Assembly: GCF_003977605.1 (NCBI RefSeq)
Contig: NZ_RYYU01000001.1
Coordinates: 1,378,539 to 1,442,538, forward strand
Direction: 5' to 3'
Source: Prevotella koreensis
GTDB lineage: Bacteria; Bacteroidota; Bacteroidia; Bacteroidales; Bacteroidaceae
DNA: 64,000 nt
Made by a program: the position numbers and the translations under genes. Every line of letters starts with the position of its first letter. Position 1 is the stretch's first letter. A model generated the notes under the pieces. The model did not search any database. It had not been told where the DNA came from and saw only the letters and a program-made list of their open reading frames with translations. Of this stretch, positions 45,306 through 54,485 are shown in pieces.

Positions 45306-45905
45306 TTAGAAATAGTAAGAGGCATGTATCTGCCAAGCATTGGCACGCCCCTTGAGCACGGTCTTTACTCCTTCGACAATTTCAAGTTCGCCGGTCTTTC
45401 CACAAACGATGTTGTAGTTGGCACCAACCTGAAAGTGATCCATCAGCATTACGCCGGCACCTACATTGATACTGAACGTCGAATTATCCAGTTTCCATGT
45501 AGTATTTTCAAGCAATTTTTCATCTTTGTTACCAACATTTAATGCAAATTGCGGACCAAACGCAATATAACCACTTGCCATTGAGCCAAGACCGATGCCG
45601 TAACGAAGGTTCACCGGAATGTTCACTGCCTTCTCCTTAATTTTCTCTTTGGAATTTTCGATCTCAGTCTCACGCTGGTCGTAGAGTGCACTGGCATCAA
45701 TACCGACACCCACAATGGGGAGAGTGAACTTAACGGTAGGGCCCACGAAGAAACCTGTGCGGTTCTTTGTTTTTACAACTTTTTTGTCGAGAGACATATC
45801 AGTCACGTTAAGACCGGCTCTCAGACCAAATTTCACCTGCGCCTGTGACGGCGTTGCTACCATCATTGCCACGGCAACGAGGATAAGGGTAATAGTTTTT
45901 CTCAT
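45306..45905 (-). CDS. PorT-like outer membrane beta-barrel protein
   Basis: 199 aa. Signal peptide MRKTITLILVAVAMMVATPSQAQ, then VKFGLRAGLNVTDMSL, the typical first strand of Bacteroidota OMP_b-brl_2 proteins, with VGPTVKFTLPIVGVGIDASALYDQRE, FSINVGAGVMLMDHFQVGANYNIV and a C-terminal WQIHASYYF. It is the gene directly downstream of gldN (65 nt) on the same strand, so it may be co-transcribed with the T9SS operon. PorT/SprT is itself a T9SS component, but this assignment is only by fold. Confidence 0.78.
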   Translation of the reverse strand: MRKTITLILVAVAMMVATPSQAQVKFGLRAGLNVTDMSLDKKVVKTKNRTGFFVGPTVKFTLPIVGVGIDASALYDQRETEIENSKEKIKEKAVNIPVNLRYGIGLGSMASGYIAFGPQFALNVGNKDEKLLENTTWKLDNSTFSINVGAGVMLMDHFQVGANYNIVCGKTGELEIVEGVKTVLKGRANAWQIHASYYF

Positions 45906-45970
45906 TAGATATTTGTGTTAAATGATTAATATTATGGGCAGAACGAGCCTGCCCGATTAAAGGTTTCATA

Positions 45971-47011
45971 TTAATGACGCTGCCTGCGCACAGACACGCG
46001 AGGCTGCGAAGAGGAGCCTGACGACGATTGAGACGGGGTGCGTGTCTTCGCTTTCGAAGGCTCTGCCTGACTCGGCTTGTCGCGGCGCGAACGTTTCTGG
46101 GTTTTCACTTTCTTGCCGCCGGTGTTGGCAATGCTATCGAGTGAGTCCTTACGTTGCTGATTACCCCATATATTCTTTTCGAACTCCTGCAACTCCATTT
46201 CTATGCGTTTCTGCTCCTTTGTCATTGCAGAGTCGTTGCTGCAATACTGTGCAAGCGTCTTACCAAGCATGTTATTGGTCTTGTATATCTTACCGCGATA
46301 CATGTTCTTGGTGAAATAGTCATCGACACTCATAGTGGCAGCGTTGTTGAGATTGCTCGTCATTATCGTCTGCTTGCTCAAGAACGGAGCCAAATCCTCA
46401 TACTTAACCCAGAACAGTGGGTACTTTGCTGCACCGTCACCGAAATCGTCTTCGCGGCTCATTATCGGACAAAGGGCAAGCACCTTGGTATGGAATGTGG
46501 CCGAAGCCTGATCGTAGTAGGCACTCTCCTTTATATAATATCCTTTTACTTCGCGCGAGGGGATGTCACTGTTGTCGATGCGTGTGCGTCCGTTCTGGTC
46601 TTTCTCGTAGAATATGTGGTAGTTGTCGAGGAATGCCTTCTGTGCCACACGGGCATCATCGGTGAACACCTCGTTACCGTCAAGACGATATTCATACACT
46701 TTCACACTGCCGCTCATCATCAGTTTGAAGATGTATGTGAAGAGATTCATCTGCGAACCGATAGCCTCAACAGGGTAATACAACCCGGCATTGGCATCCT
46801 CGTTGAGGTCGAGTTCACGATAAATGTCGCGTCGCCACACAACATCTTCCGACATCGACTGTGCCGTAGGGAAAGAAATCTGCGCCCTTGTGGAAAGTTG
46901 TTGCGAGCGGTTACTCTTCTGTTGCTGCTGCTCTGCACGGCGTTTCTGCGGCTGTGCGTTTACCGAGAGCACAGCCACCGTTGCGAGCAATATCATCAAT
47001 ATCTTTTTCAT
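45971..47011 (-). CDS. gldN: T9SS ring protein GldN/PorN
   Basis: 346 aa, signal peptide MKKILMILLATVAVLSVNAQ. Periplasmic partner of GldK in the T9SS outer-membrane ring. Family features are VVWRRDIYRELDLNEDANAGLYYPVEAIGSQMNLFTYIFKL near residue 55-95 and the C-terminal FEKNIWGNQQRKDSL. A low-complexity basic/Ser-rich tail (about 285-346: KKVKTQKRSRRDKPSQAEPSKAKTRTPSQSS...) is longer than usual. It follows gldM by 22 nt. Confidence 0.93.
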   Translation of the reverse strand: MKKILMILLATVAVLSVNAQPQKRRAEQQQQKSNRSQQLSTRAQISFPTAQSMSEDVVWRRDIYRELDLNEDANAGLYYPVEAIGSQMNLFTYIFKLMMSGSVKVYEYRLDGNEVFTDDARVAQKAFLDNYHIFYEKDQNGRTRIDNSDIPSREVKGYYIKESAYYDQASATFHTKVLALCPIMSREDDFGDGAAKYPLFWVKYEDLAPFLSKQTIMTSNLNNAATMSVDDYFTKNMYRGKIYKTNNMLGKTLAQYCSNDSAMTKEQKRIEMELQEFEKNIWGNQQRKDSLDSIANTGGKKVKTQKRSRRDKPSQAEPSKAKTRTPSQSSSGSSSQPRVSVRRQRH

Positions 47012-47033
47012 AAGTGTCTGTTTGTTTCTTGTT

Positions 47034-48590
47034 TTACTTTATGATCACCTCCATCGAAGCGTTCAACTGGCGGGAAATACCGTCCGGACCCACTGCCGTG
47101 ACACGCGAAATGTAGAAGCGGCGGTTGCGCGACAGTTTGCGGAATGCATCCTTCTGACGCTCGCTGAACTGTGTTCCGTTGCTCACCATAGGCACGGCAT
47201 TACCCATATTATCGAAGAACACGGCCTCGAAACCGGTCACACGGAACTCTATATCGAGCAGTCCGTCATCGATTGCTGCCTTTATGCCCGAAGCATTCAT
47301 AAGCGAAGCCTTGGCCAGTCCTCCGCCACGGAATCGGTTGTCACCTACAATCATATAAGGAGTCGGGTCTGGCAACTTGCGCACATGGAATGTGAACGGA
47401 GCCAGCGTACGTGTCCTCCCATTATCGGTAACCGAGATGTTGAACGTAACATCCTTGCCCACAGCCGATGGTATGGCAATGAAACGACCGTTACCTGTCG
47501 GTGTCAGAGTTCCGCCACTCATGCTAACACGAACCTGATTGGCAGGAATACCGGGCACACTGACGCTCATCGGGTTCTTGAATCCCGCATAAAGCACATT
47601 CATAAGGTCGGCCGCCACCGTTGCACCGTCGGGTGTCGGTATGACGCTATATTTCTGAGTGAAGTCGCGGCGCAGTTGTTCGCCTGCCGCATTGCGGGTT
47701 ATGAGATAACCGCTGAACTGATGTTCGCCCACGCCACCGGCAGTGAACGAGTAGCGCCCGTTCACGGTATTCACACGCGTTCCGTTGACATAAATCTCCG
47801 GTTGCATCGTTGTATCCACCGCTGCCATCACTATCTGCGACACGAACTGCTCGCCCGGATATAGCGTAGTCTTCTCCGGAATAACGAAAGCATCGAGTTT
47901 ATTGACGCGAATATCCTTCAAATCAATATTCGCCACGAGTGTATGCAGCACCTCACCCTCGGCATAACGTATGTCGCTTTGCAACTTCGAGAGCAGTGTT
48001 ACGGCCGCTGCCACAGGCATATTCTCGAACATATATTCCTGCCAATTCTTGCCCATTGTTGTGGCATTCTTCGGCACCTGTGTCGATAGGTTGCTGCTTA
48101 TGATTTTCTTCTGCTGCTCGTCTGTAACCATTGACAGAATCTGTTGGCGGTAAGAGTTTATGGCATCATACAGAGCCTTGCCCTTTCCCGAGCCCGGAGC
48201 GAGCATCACATGGGTAGCAGCATCAAGATTATCCTTGTTTTCAATGTTCTTAACGTCACCGTCCTTGCCATCGGCTTCGCGCACGATAGCCTCTTTCAGT
48301 TGTTGCGCCATGTTATATAGCGAATCGCTCATCTGCTTCACCCGCGTGGCCTTCTCAAACCATTGGCGCACCTTCTCGGGATTTTTAGCCATCTGAGCCT
48401 CAAAGTCTCCGTATATTGTTGCGTTCTGTCTGCCGGAGTTTTCGGTGGTTCTGTTGAGACTTTCCTCAACAATAGAGAACCCCTGCAGCACTTCCGTGGA
48501 AACGTTGAGCGCAAGCATTGCCAAAAGTACGATATACATCAGATTGATCATCTTTTGGCGAGGAGATACTGGTCTTTTCTTTATTGCCAT
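47034..48590 (-). CDS. gldM: T9SS motor protein GldM/PorM
   Basis: 518 aa. One N-terminal membrane helix (MINLMYIVLLAMLALNVSTEVL, residues about 14-35) after a short cytoplasmic KKRPVSPRQK, then the long periplasmic rod of four domains that conveys motor motion to the GldK/N ring. Family blocks include AAVTLLSKLQSDIRYAEGEVLHTL (about 195-220) and RGGGLAKASLMNASGIKAAI near the C-terminus. It lies 38 nt after gldL. Confidence 0.95.
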   Translation of the reverse strand: MAIKKRPVSPRQKMINLMYIVLLAMLALNVSTEVLQGFSIVEESLNRTTENSGRQNATIYGDFEAQMAKNPEKVRQWFEKATRVKQMSDSLYNMAQQLKEAIVREADGKDGDVKNIENKDNLDAATHVMLAPGSGKGKALYDAINSYRQQILSMVTDEQQKKIISSNLSTQVPKNATTMGKNWQEYMFENMPVAAAVTLLSKLQSDIRYAEGEVLHTLVANIDLKDIRVNKLDAFVIPEKTTLYPGEQFVSQIVMAAVDTTMQPEIYVNGTRVNTVNGRYSFTAGGVGEHQFSGYLITRNAAGEQLRRDFTQKYSVIPTPDGATVAADLMNVLYAGFKNPMSVSVPGIPANQVRVSMSGGTLTPTGNGRFIAIPSAVGKDVTFNISVTDNGRTRTLAPFTFHVRKLPDPTPYMIVGDNRFRGGGLAKASLMNASGIKAAIDDGLLDIEFRVTGFEAVFFDNMGNAVPMVSNGTQFSERQKDAFRKLSRNRRFYISRVTAVGPDGISRQLNASMEVIIK

Positions 48591-48628
48591 CTATTAGAAT
48601 ACCGGTTTACGTATTACGGATTTGTTTT

Positions 48629-49444
48629 TTACTGCTGTGGGGCAGCACCTGCGGCACGCATATTCACCGTCATGGCCTCTATCATGCGGGTGTATATACT
48701 GTTGAGTTGCTCTATCTGGTCTGCCATCTTGCGTGTCTGGGCATTTATTTCGTCGATTGTACCAATCTGAGAACTTGCGCTCTTGAGTTGCATCTCATAT
48801 ATCTTGCATATACCGGTGAGTGTACGGTTGAGGTTTTCCATTTCCTCCGAATCGGTGGTAAGACGCTGACTCTGCTCTGAAACCTTCTGAAGCACCTCGG
48901 TGAGTTTCTTCAGTTCCTCCACGTATGCACCTGCCGCCTCTGCCATATCGGGAACTACGGGCTGCGGGATGATGCCTGCCTGATCAACAGCGGCGGCCAC
49001 CGGCTGACCGATTGGCTCATCGTAAGCCTCACCTCCCTGAGCGATACCGCTCTGACTGCCACCGACAATACCGCTACCACCTATTATAATAGTAGCGGGT
49101 CGGCCGGCATGCTGCAATCCTTCGGTTTCCACATCTTCGGCCACATCAGGCACTTTGTTATCATCGTTGTCTTCATCACCAAGATGAGTAGGCAAATCCA
49201 TTCCTATCGCTGTCTTGTCAAACGGACGGTCGAACGCCGAGATAAAGAACACGAACACCTCGGTACCCATACCGATGTAGAGCATCAGACTCGCACCGGC
49301 CAAGTGATTCAACTTGAACAATGCACCTAAAATAACGAGCGAGGCACCCCAACTGTAAGCATAATTGAGGAAAGTCTGACCCGGAACGCTGTCCATCCAC
49401 TTCTGCAGACGGTAAACGAAATTCAATTTGCTGTATCTTGTCAT
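48629..49444 (-). CDS. gldL: T9SS motor protein GldL/PorL
   Basis: 271 aa inner-membrane proton-driven motor subunit. Two membrane helices at about residues 27-45 and 50-70; Glu62 in GMGTEVFVFFISAF is the conserved intramembrane acidic residue of the family. The C-terminal cytoplasmic part has a coiled coil (VLQKVSEQSQRLTTDSEEMENLNRTL). The mid region is Gly-rich (about 125-150: IIIGGSGIVGGSQSGIAQGG). Follows gldK by 18 nt. Confidence 0.94.
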   Translation of the reverse strand: MTRYSKLNFVYRLQKWMDSVPGQTFLNYAYSWGASLVILGALFKLNHLAGASLMLYIGMGTEVFVFFISAFDRPFDKTAIGMDLPTHLGDEDNDDNKVPDVAEDVETEGLQHAGRPATIIIGGSGIVGGSQSGIAQGGEAYDEPIGQPVAAAVDQAGIIPQPVVPDMAEAAGAYVEELKKLTEVLQKVSEQSQRLTTDSEEMENLNRTLTGICKIYEMQLKSASSQIGTIDEINAQTRKMADQIEQLNSIYTRMIEAMTVNMRAAGAAPQQ

Positions 49445-49462
49445 CTTTTGATTTCTTAAAGT

Positions 49463-50920
49463 TTATTTTTTCTTACCTTTCTTCTGCTTACCACTTGTGG
49501 TGTTCGCCATTGAGCGAACGCAGCGGAATCCGATGTACGAACGCGGCTGGTTCTGATATTCCCACGTGCGCCATGCCGAACGGATGTAACTTTCAGGGTC
49601 TTTCCATGAGCCGCCACGCACGCTTTTTTTCTTTAGTTTATAAGGGTCTTCCTTGGCCGCTTTATATTCCAACTGCGGGTTAAGGTCGTTCATGGCATCA
49701 ACTCCCGCCTCGGTGTATATGGTGCTTGTCCACTCTGCCACGTTGCCGGCCATGTCGTGCAGTCCGTTGCTGTTGGCAGTGTAGATTCCCGCACGGCTCG
49801 TTATAAGGTTGCCGTCCTTGGTATAGTTGCCACGGTCGGGCTTAAAGTTGGCATTGAAACAGCCTCGACCGTTTGCCGGGTCGCCACTCTCCCAAGGGAA
49901 CTCGTTGCCGTCTTTTCCGCGTGCGGCATACTCCCATTCGGCCTCTGTCGGCAGGCGATAGCGTTGTATGAATCGCGCCTCACCGCCCAATCCTTTCAGT
50001 AGATAGTCTGTTCGCCATGCACAGAAAGCATTTGCCTGCTCCCAAGTGACACCCACAACAGGATATTCATTATAAGAAGGGCTGCTGAAATATGTGCGCA
50101 TATACACCTCGTTATCGCTGTTCTGGAAATCATTCACCCAGCAAGTGGTGTCGGGATATACGTTCACTATGTATGTGTTAAGGAAGTCCCACTCGCTCGA
50201 TAGCGGCCGATTGATGGTCTCACGCACAATCCTTCCTTCGTCATCAATATACGCCGTGTCTTTCGAAATCATCACAATCTCGTCGGGGTTTATTGTGACA
50301 TCGGTATTAAGATTGCGCTCTTCCGGGCGCAGACGGTTGCGGCGCAATGCTGCCGTGGTGTAGTCGTAAATCTCGTAACGATAGTTCAGTTGTGCAGCGT
50401 CGAGAAGTTTCTCGCCCGTCACGGGATTAGTTACATACAGACTTTCAAAAGCGCGGAGTTCGTCCTCGTTGGGCTTTCGCGGCAATGCCTTTTTCCAGTT
50501 GAGATGCGGAGTGACAGGATCGCCGTTCTTGTCTTCGGTTATCAAGTATGTCTCATCGCCTCCGTATGCCGGGTCGGCGAGACGAGTGCGGAGTATAGAG
50601 TCGCGCACCCAATAAACGAATTGCTTGTATTTGGAATTTGTTACCTCGGTCTCATCCATCCAGAATCCGTCAACCGATATATCTTTCACCGGAGTGGTTT
50701 TGCCCCAGAGACTGTCTTGTTTTTCTATTCCCATGCGTAGGAATCCACGTGGCACTTGGGTCATCCCGTATGGTGTCGGCTCAACGAAGCCACGTCCGCC
50801 GCCAATGCCGGTCACCTCGCCGCCTCTTCCCGAAACAGAAGTGCCCTTGCTGCCCATGCACGAAGCAAGAACGGCAAGCGACATCACGGCAAAAGCGATA
50901 AGTATCCTATTCCTTTTCAT
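49463..50920 (-). CDS. gldK: T9SS lipoprotein GldK/PorK (SUMF1 domain)
   Basis: 485-aa outer-membrane lipoprotein forming the T9SS ring with GldN. MKRNRILIAFAVMSLAVLASC gives Cys21 as the lipidation site. The remainder is a formylglycine-generating-enzyme (SUMF1) fold used structurally: VPRGFLRMG, DGFWMDETEVTNSKYKQFVYWV, PVVGVTWEQANAFCAWR, RLPTEAEWEYAARG, GLHDMAGNVAEWTS, SVRGGSWKDPESYIRSAWR, SYIGFRCVRS. Length is as in PorK. First of the four tightly spaced K-L-M-N genes. Confidence 0.95.
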   Translation of the reverse strand: MKRNRILIAFAVMSLAVLASCMGSKGTSVSGRGGEVTGIGGGRGFVEPTPYGMTQVPRGFLRMGIEKQDSLWGKTTPVKDISVDGFWMDETEVTNSKYKQFVYWVRDSILRTRLADPAYGGDETYLITEDKNGDPVTPHLNWKKALPRKPNEDELRAFESLYVTNPVTGEKLLDAAQLNYRYEIYDYTTAALRRNRLRPEERNLNTDVTINPDEIVMISKDTAYIDDEGRIVRETINRPLSSEWDFLNTYIVNVYPDTTCWVNDFQNSDNEVYMRTYFSSPSYNEYPVVGVTWEQANAFCAWRTDYLLKGLGGEARFIQRYRLPTEAEWEYAARGKDGNEFPWESGDPANGRGCFNANFKPDRGNYTKDGNLITSRAGIYTANSNGLHDMAGNVAEWTSTIYTEAGVDAMNDLNPQLEYKAAKEDPYKLKKKSVRGGSWKDPESYIRSAWRTWEYQNQPRSYIGFRCVRSMANTTSGKQKKGKKK

Positions 50921-50973
50921 CTTATGTTATATCTGTTTTGTTTCTTTTTTAGTTATTTCTCTACCGAGCAACG

Positions 50974-51948
50974 TTACAGATAGCGCACGCTCTTATGCAG
51001 ATTTCGGCCTTTCTTACGGAAGTTCAAGTCCATTTGATAGCCCACGAACAACTCATGACTTCCGTTTGCCGGACTTATTTTAGAGGTGTAAACCTCGTAA
51101 CTGTAACCAAGGTTGAAGCCGTGGAAACTCCCTCCCACGAACGCCGTAACCGAGTTTTTCGGGCTATATCCAACGCCTCCGTAGAGTCGTTTTTTCTCGT
51201 TCTGATACAGCAATCGCGCCGTAACGTCGGCACGGTAACCCGTACCGTCATAACGCACAATGGTTGACATCGGTATAGTTAGAAACGGATTTCTCAGCCG
51301 AATATTGTATCCGCCGGTCAAATAATATGTGCGATCTATCTTCAATTCGTTCCTCTCGCCCAACTCGATGAGCGGAGCCGTTGCGTGCTGGAGCGACACT
51401 CCGGAATACCAAGTGCCGTGTGTATAGTAAATTCCGGCACCCAAATCAACGGAGTTTCCTTTCAAGTCTGAGCCCGTGAAGGCCGGGTCTGAAGGGTCGC
51501 CGACATCGATTTTCGAGCCGTCAAAGCCCTCAAGAATTAGTCCGGCTTGCACTCCCACGCTCATCACACCACCGAAAAGCGGACGCTTCAAGGCATACTG
51601 CACCGACATACGCTGATGCGTGAAAACACCGATTTTGTCGTTAAGCAACTGAACACCGGCTCCATGAAAACTATTCATGAAACTAAATGGCGCATCCGCG
51701 CTTGCATACATCGTCTTCGGATTGTTCTCAAAACCTACAAACTGCATGGAGTAGGCTCCCACGATGTTCACCTTATCCTGCTTACCAATGGCTGCAGGGT
51801 TGAAATAGGGTTCCATGTCGAAATAGTGACTGAAGGCCACGTCATATTGTGCCATAGCCGACTGCGCAACCATGACAAACAAAAACAAAATTATCCTTGA
51901 TCGTTTAAACACAGAATTATAACGCAGCATTCCCGCTTTTATTGTCAT
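50974..51948 (-). CDS. porP: PorP/SprF-family T9SS outer membrane protein
   Basis: 324-aa outer-membrane barrel. Signal sequence RIILFLFVMVAQSAMAQ after a basic n-region (starts Met1 at 51948 or Met7 at 51930). The mature start YDVAFSHYFDMEPYFNPAAIGKQDKVNIVGAYSMQF and later FSFMNSFHGAGVQLLNDKIG are the family hallmarks. PorP/SprF proteins link cargo or T9SS rings to the cell surface. It precedes gldK by 53 nt, the standard order porP-gldK-L-M-N. Confidence 0.93.
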   Translation of the reverse strand: MTIKAGMLRYNSVFKRSRIILFLFVMVAQSAMAQYDVAFSHYFDMEPYFNPAAIGKQDKVNIVGAYSMQFVGFENNPKTMYASADAPFSFMNSFHGAGVQLLNDKIGVFTHQRMSVQYALKRPLFGGVMSVGVQAGLILEGFDGSKIDVGDPSDPAFTGSDLKGNSVDLGAGIYYTHGTWYSGVSLQHATAPLIELGERNELKIDRTYYLTGGYNIRLRNPFLTIPMSTIVRYDGTGYRADVTARLLYQNEKKRLYGGVGYSPKNSVTAFVGGSFHGFNLGYSYEVYTSKISPANGSHELFVGYQMDLNFRKKGRNLHKSVRYL

Positions 51949-52061
51949 TCACCACAACTTTAGCACACCATATTTAATATAAACAACCCTACAACAGCGC
52001 CTCAACAACTATCCATCTGCCATCTATTCCTCATTCCCCGCATTCCAATTCAGCCTATTTT

Positions 52062-52109
52062 GCAAAGCAAATTCGCCCATTTTGCTCTGCAATTTCGCCG
52101 AAATTGCAG
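52062..52109. repeat. Family A palindromic element, copy A5 (variant)
   Basis: GCAAATTCGCCCATTTTGC is followed by an exact 23-bp palindrome: CTGCAATTTCG (52087-52097), central C, CGAAATTGCAG (52099-52109). The unit words match the other copies, but here the symmetric part is the degenerate half. Confidence 0.75.
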
Positions 52110-52140
52110 TCCCAAATATTATATTTTGAAACACAAAGCG

Positions 52141-52170
52141 TTGTGAGTTGCTTAAAAATTAGTATCTTTG
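52141..52170 (+). promoter_or_regulatory. Orphan promoter pointing at the insertion sequence
   Basis: TTG (52141-52143), 19-nt spacer, TATCTTTG (52163-52170). No start codon with a credible frame follows before the IS at 52323. Confidence 0.5.
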
Positions 52171-52322
52171 CATTGAAAGAAACAACCTCCTCGCGCACTC
52201 TTGTTGCTCAACAAACTTTTTAAATTCATACTTAAGATTGTAAGTTTTAGCACATCCCCATTCGCCATTAATCATTAAGGTATAATCTGTTTCCTTTGCC
52301 AGAAGTTATTCACTTTTAATAT

Positions 52323-53658
52323 TATAAGTGATGCAATATTTTTAATTTAAACTCAATATATTCCTTTGTTAATAAAGGTTTCAGAGCGGTCTTTGATTTT
52401 TTGATTTGAAAATGACAGAGTTTTTTTGCAGTCTAGACTGCAAGATTATGAACGTCGGTAGCTATATTTTCTCCCAAGTTGTGGATTATATCCCTCGTTA
52501 TCAGTTCGACAAACTCGTAGATAAGTATCGTGGAAACTGACACGCAAAGGACTTGACATGCTACAACCAGTTGCTACACCTGTTGTTCGGTCAGATTACA
52601 AGTTGCGATTCCCTGCGTGATATATGCATGTGCCTCGAAGCACATAAGCCGATTCTCTATCACATTGGTTTTCGAAATACCGTCAACCAGTCGTCACTCT
52701 CCCGTGCCAACGAGAAGCGGGACTATCGCATATACGAGGAATTGGGAACATATCTCATCAGCGTTGTAAGGCCGTTGTATGCAAAGACTTCTATTCCAGA
52801 GATAACCGTCGACAATGTCCTCTATGCACTTGATTCCACAACCATCTCCACCAGTATAAAACTGGCTACATGGGCCTTGGGGAAATACAGCCGGGGTGCT
52901 GTGAAGATACATACGCTGCTGGATCTGCGAGGCAGCATTCCTGCCAACATTCATATAACCAATGGCAGATGGCATGACAGCAACGAACTGGATGTCCTCG
53001 AACCTGAGCCTTTCGCCTTCTATATGATGGACAAGGCTTATGTCGACTTCGACGCACTGTTCCGTTTCCACTTGGCAGGTGCTTACTGGGTAAGCCGTCC
53101 GAAGGAGAACATGAAATATGAAGTCTTAGGACACAGGAAACTGAGCGCTTCCGATGTGGAAGGTGGTATCATAGGTGATTTCACCATTCGCCTGACCACC
53201 AAGACGGTTGCCCTCTATCCAGAGCCGATACGCGCAGTCTGCATCTATGATGAAGAAGCCGAAGAAGAAATCGTATTCATTACGAACAACTTCGAAATCA
53301 GCGCATTGGAAGTGGCTTGCCTGTACAGACACAGATGGGATATTGAAGTTTTCTTCAAATGGGTCAAGCAGAACATTGTAGTGAAGACCCTGTGGGGATA
53401 CTCCGAGAATGCCGTGCGCACCCATTTGTGGATAGCAATCATCGCTTATCTGATTATAGCCAGAATCAAGGCGGACTACAAAAGTCCATATTCCATCACC
53501 GAGGTGGCCACGCTGATAAGAATATCAGCCTTGGAGAAGACTTCACTCAGAGAAATCATCACCAAGCCATGCGAATCTGTCAGTCTCAATCAATATGTCA
53601 AAGAACTCACTCTTTTTGATAATGTATAACTTAACGCGATTTTATCGCATCAGTAATA
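52323..53658 (+). mobile_element. IS4-family insertion sequence, 1336 bp
   Basis: Terminal inverted repeats TATAAGTGATGCAATA (52323-52338) and, inverted, TATTACTGATGCGATA (53658-53643), 13 of 16 matching. Flanking 9-bp direct repeats TTTTAATAT (52314-52322 and 53659-53667) are the target duplication. One transposase frame fills the element. Both ends and the duplication are intact, so the insertion itself is probably recent. Confidence 0.85.
52448..53629 (+). pseudogene. IS4-family transposase with an in-frame nonsense codon
   Basis: Reading from ATG 52448 gives MNVGSYIFSQVVDYIPRYQF... for 30 residues, then TGA at 52538-52540, then the same frame continues (HAKDLTCYNQLLHLLFGQ) to 53629, 393 codons in all. 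Relatives have Trp at the stop position, so a TGG-to-TGA change is the simplest explanation. The DDE core is otherwise intact: LDSTTI (first Asp), MMDKAYVDF (second Asp), and YRHRWDIEVFFKWVKQNI, the YREK-like block with the catalytic Glu. Likely inactive, unless read-through or an internal start supplies protein. Confidence 0.85.
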
Positions 53659-53666
53659 TTTTAATA

Positions 53667-54284
53667 TCATTTAGTTTCTTCATTTTTTACTTTGATATAT
53701 TCTTCTTTAAGTATTGATACTCCTGTTAAAATCTCATCGTTTTCCTCTTCTAAAGCTTTTACATTTACATCATATTGTTCTGGAAAATGACAAAACTCTC
53801 TTGCCATTCTTTTAAGGCCCTCATAACAGCAATAGGCTGGTGTATTTTTCCCTTTGACACCCATTGAGGAAATAGACTCATCAAATAAAGGCTCATCAAT
53901 ATTCCTGTCAAATATAGATTTAACAACATTATTACTTAATTGAATAAAATAAGGAATTCTCACAACTTTATATCCAATATCTTCATAAAATTTTTGGTTT
54001 TCAAAATCCGCCTTTATACGTTCAGGGTTTTGATAATGTTGCACACCATCGAACTCAATTATAAGTTTTAGATTTTCACACCTGTAGTCCGGTCTAATTT
54101 TGCGTTTAGATCCTTTAATAGTCTTATCATGAATCCATTCTTCTGTAGGAATTTCTGGAAAAATAACTTTAAGATAGTCTTCCATTCCAGTTCTATGAAG
54201 CCCCGTAACTTCGTCTTTTCCAGCCTTCTCAGCCATGCGCTTAGTTTCTCTAAGAAAACCCCACTTTTGTTTTTTTTCATTCAT
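53667..54284 (-). CDS. Putative PD-(D/E)XK endonuclease-like protein (DUF559/Vsr-like)
   Basis: The frame is open from 54323; the ATG at 54284 (MNEKKQKWGFLRETKRMAEK) gives 205 aa. The core RPDYRCENLKLIIEFDGVQHYQNPERIKADFENQKFYEDIGYKVVRIPYF matches the PD-(D/E)XK fold of Vsr/DUF559-type nucleases (Asp in RPDY, Glu in IIEFDG, Gln-His). The final ~70 residues are unassigned. AT-richer than its neighbours and placed between an IS and a tRNA gene, suggesting acquisition. The IS target duplication reaches the first base of its stop codon without changing the frame. Target (defence, repair or mobile-element role) unknown. Confidence 0.7.
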   Translation of the reverse strand: MNEKKQKWGFLRETKRMAEKAGKDEVTGLHRTGMEDYLKVIFPEIPTEEWIHDKTIKGSKRKIRPDYRCENLKLIIEFDGVQHYQNPERIKADFENQKFYEDIGYKVVRIPYFIQLSNNVVKSIFDRNIDEPLFDESISSMGVKGKNTPAYCCYEGLKRMAREFCHFPEQYDVNVKALEEENDEILTGVSILKEEYIKVKNEETK

Positions 54285-54440
54285 ATAATTATCTTTCATA
54301 GTTTTGTAATTATTACAGTTCAATAGTATATTAAGTTATAAATTAACTATTAGAAATAGCATACATATCATTCTCCCTTTAGTCTCTTTAGTCCTTTACA
54401 TAACTGACTGGGAACAATTTGGGAACATTTATAAAATAAG

Positions 54441-54479
54441 AAAAAGCTAAGTATTGATAAGTCAATTACTTAGCTTTTT
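54441..54479 (-). terminator. Terminator of tRNA-Leu
   Basis: AAAAAGCTAAGTA (54441-54453) is exactly complemented by TACTTAGCTTTTT (54467-54479): a 13-bp hairpin, 6 nt beyond the 3' end of the tRNA on the minus strand and ending in TTTTT. Could alternatively be part of an attachment region. Confidence 0.7.
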
Positions 54480-54485
54480 GCTTTG

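Larger units (their letters stand above)
51949..52322. other. Intergenic region between porP and the insertion sequence (374 bp)
   Basis: Contains family A copy A5 (52062-52109), a plus-strand promoter with no visible gene (52141-52170), and the left target duplication of the IS (52314-52322). No minus-strand promoter for porP could be picked out with confidence. Confidence 0.55.

Noticed and set aside
52538..52540. TGA decoded as Trp or selenocysteine in the transposase
   Set aside because: All other genes here use TGG for Trp with TGA as stop (for example rfbG, bamA), and no SECIS-like structure is evident; a simple nonsense mutation is more likely.
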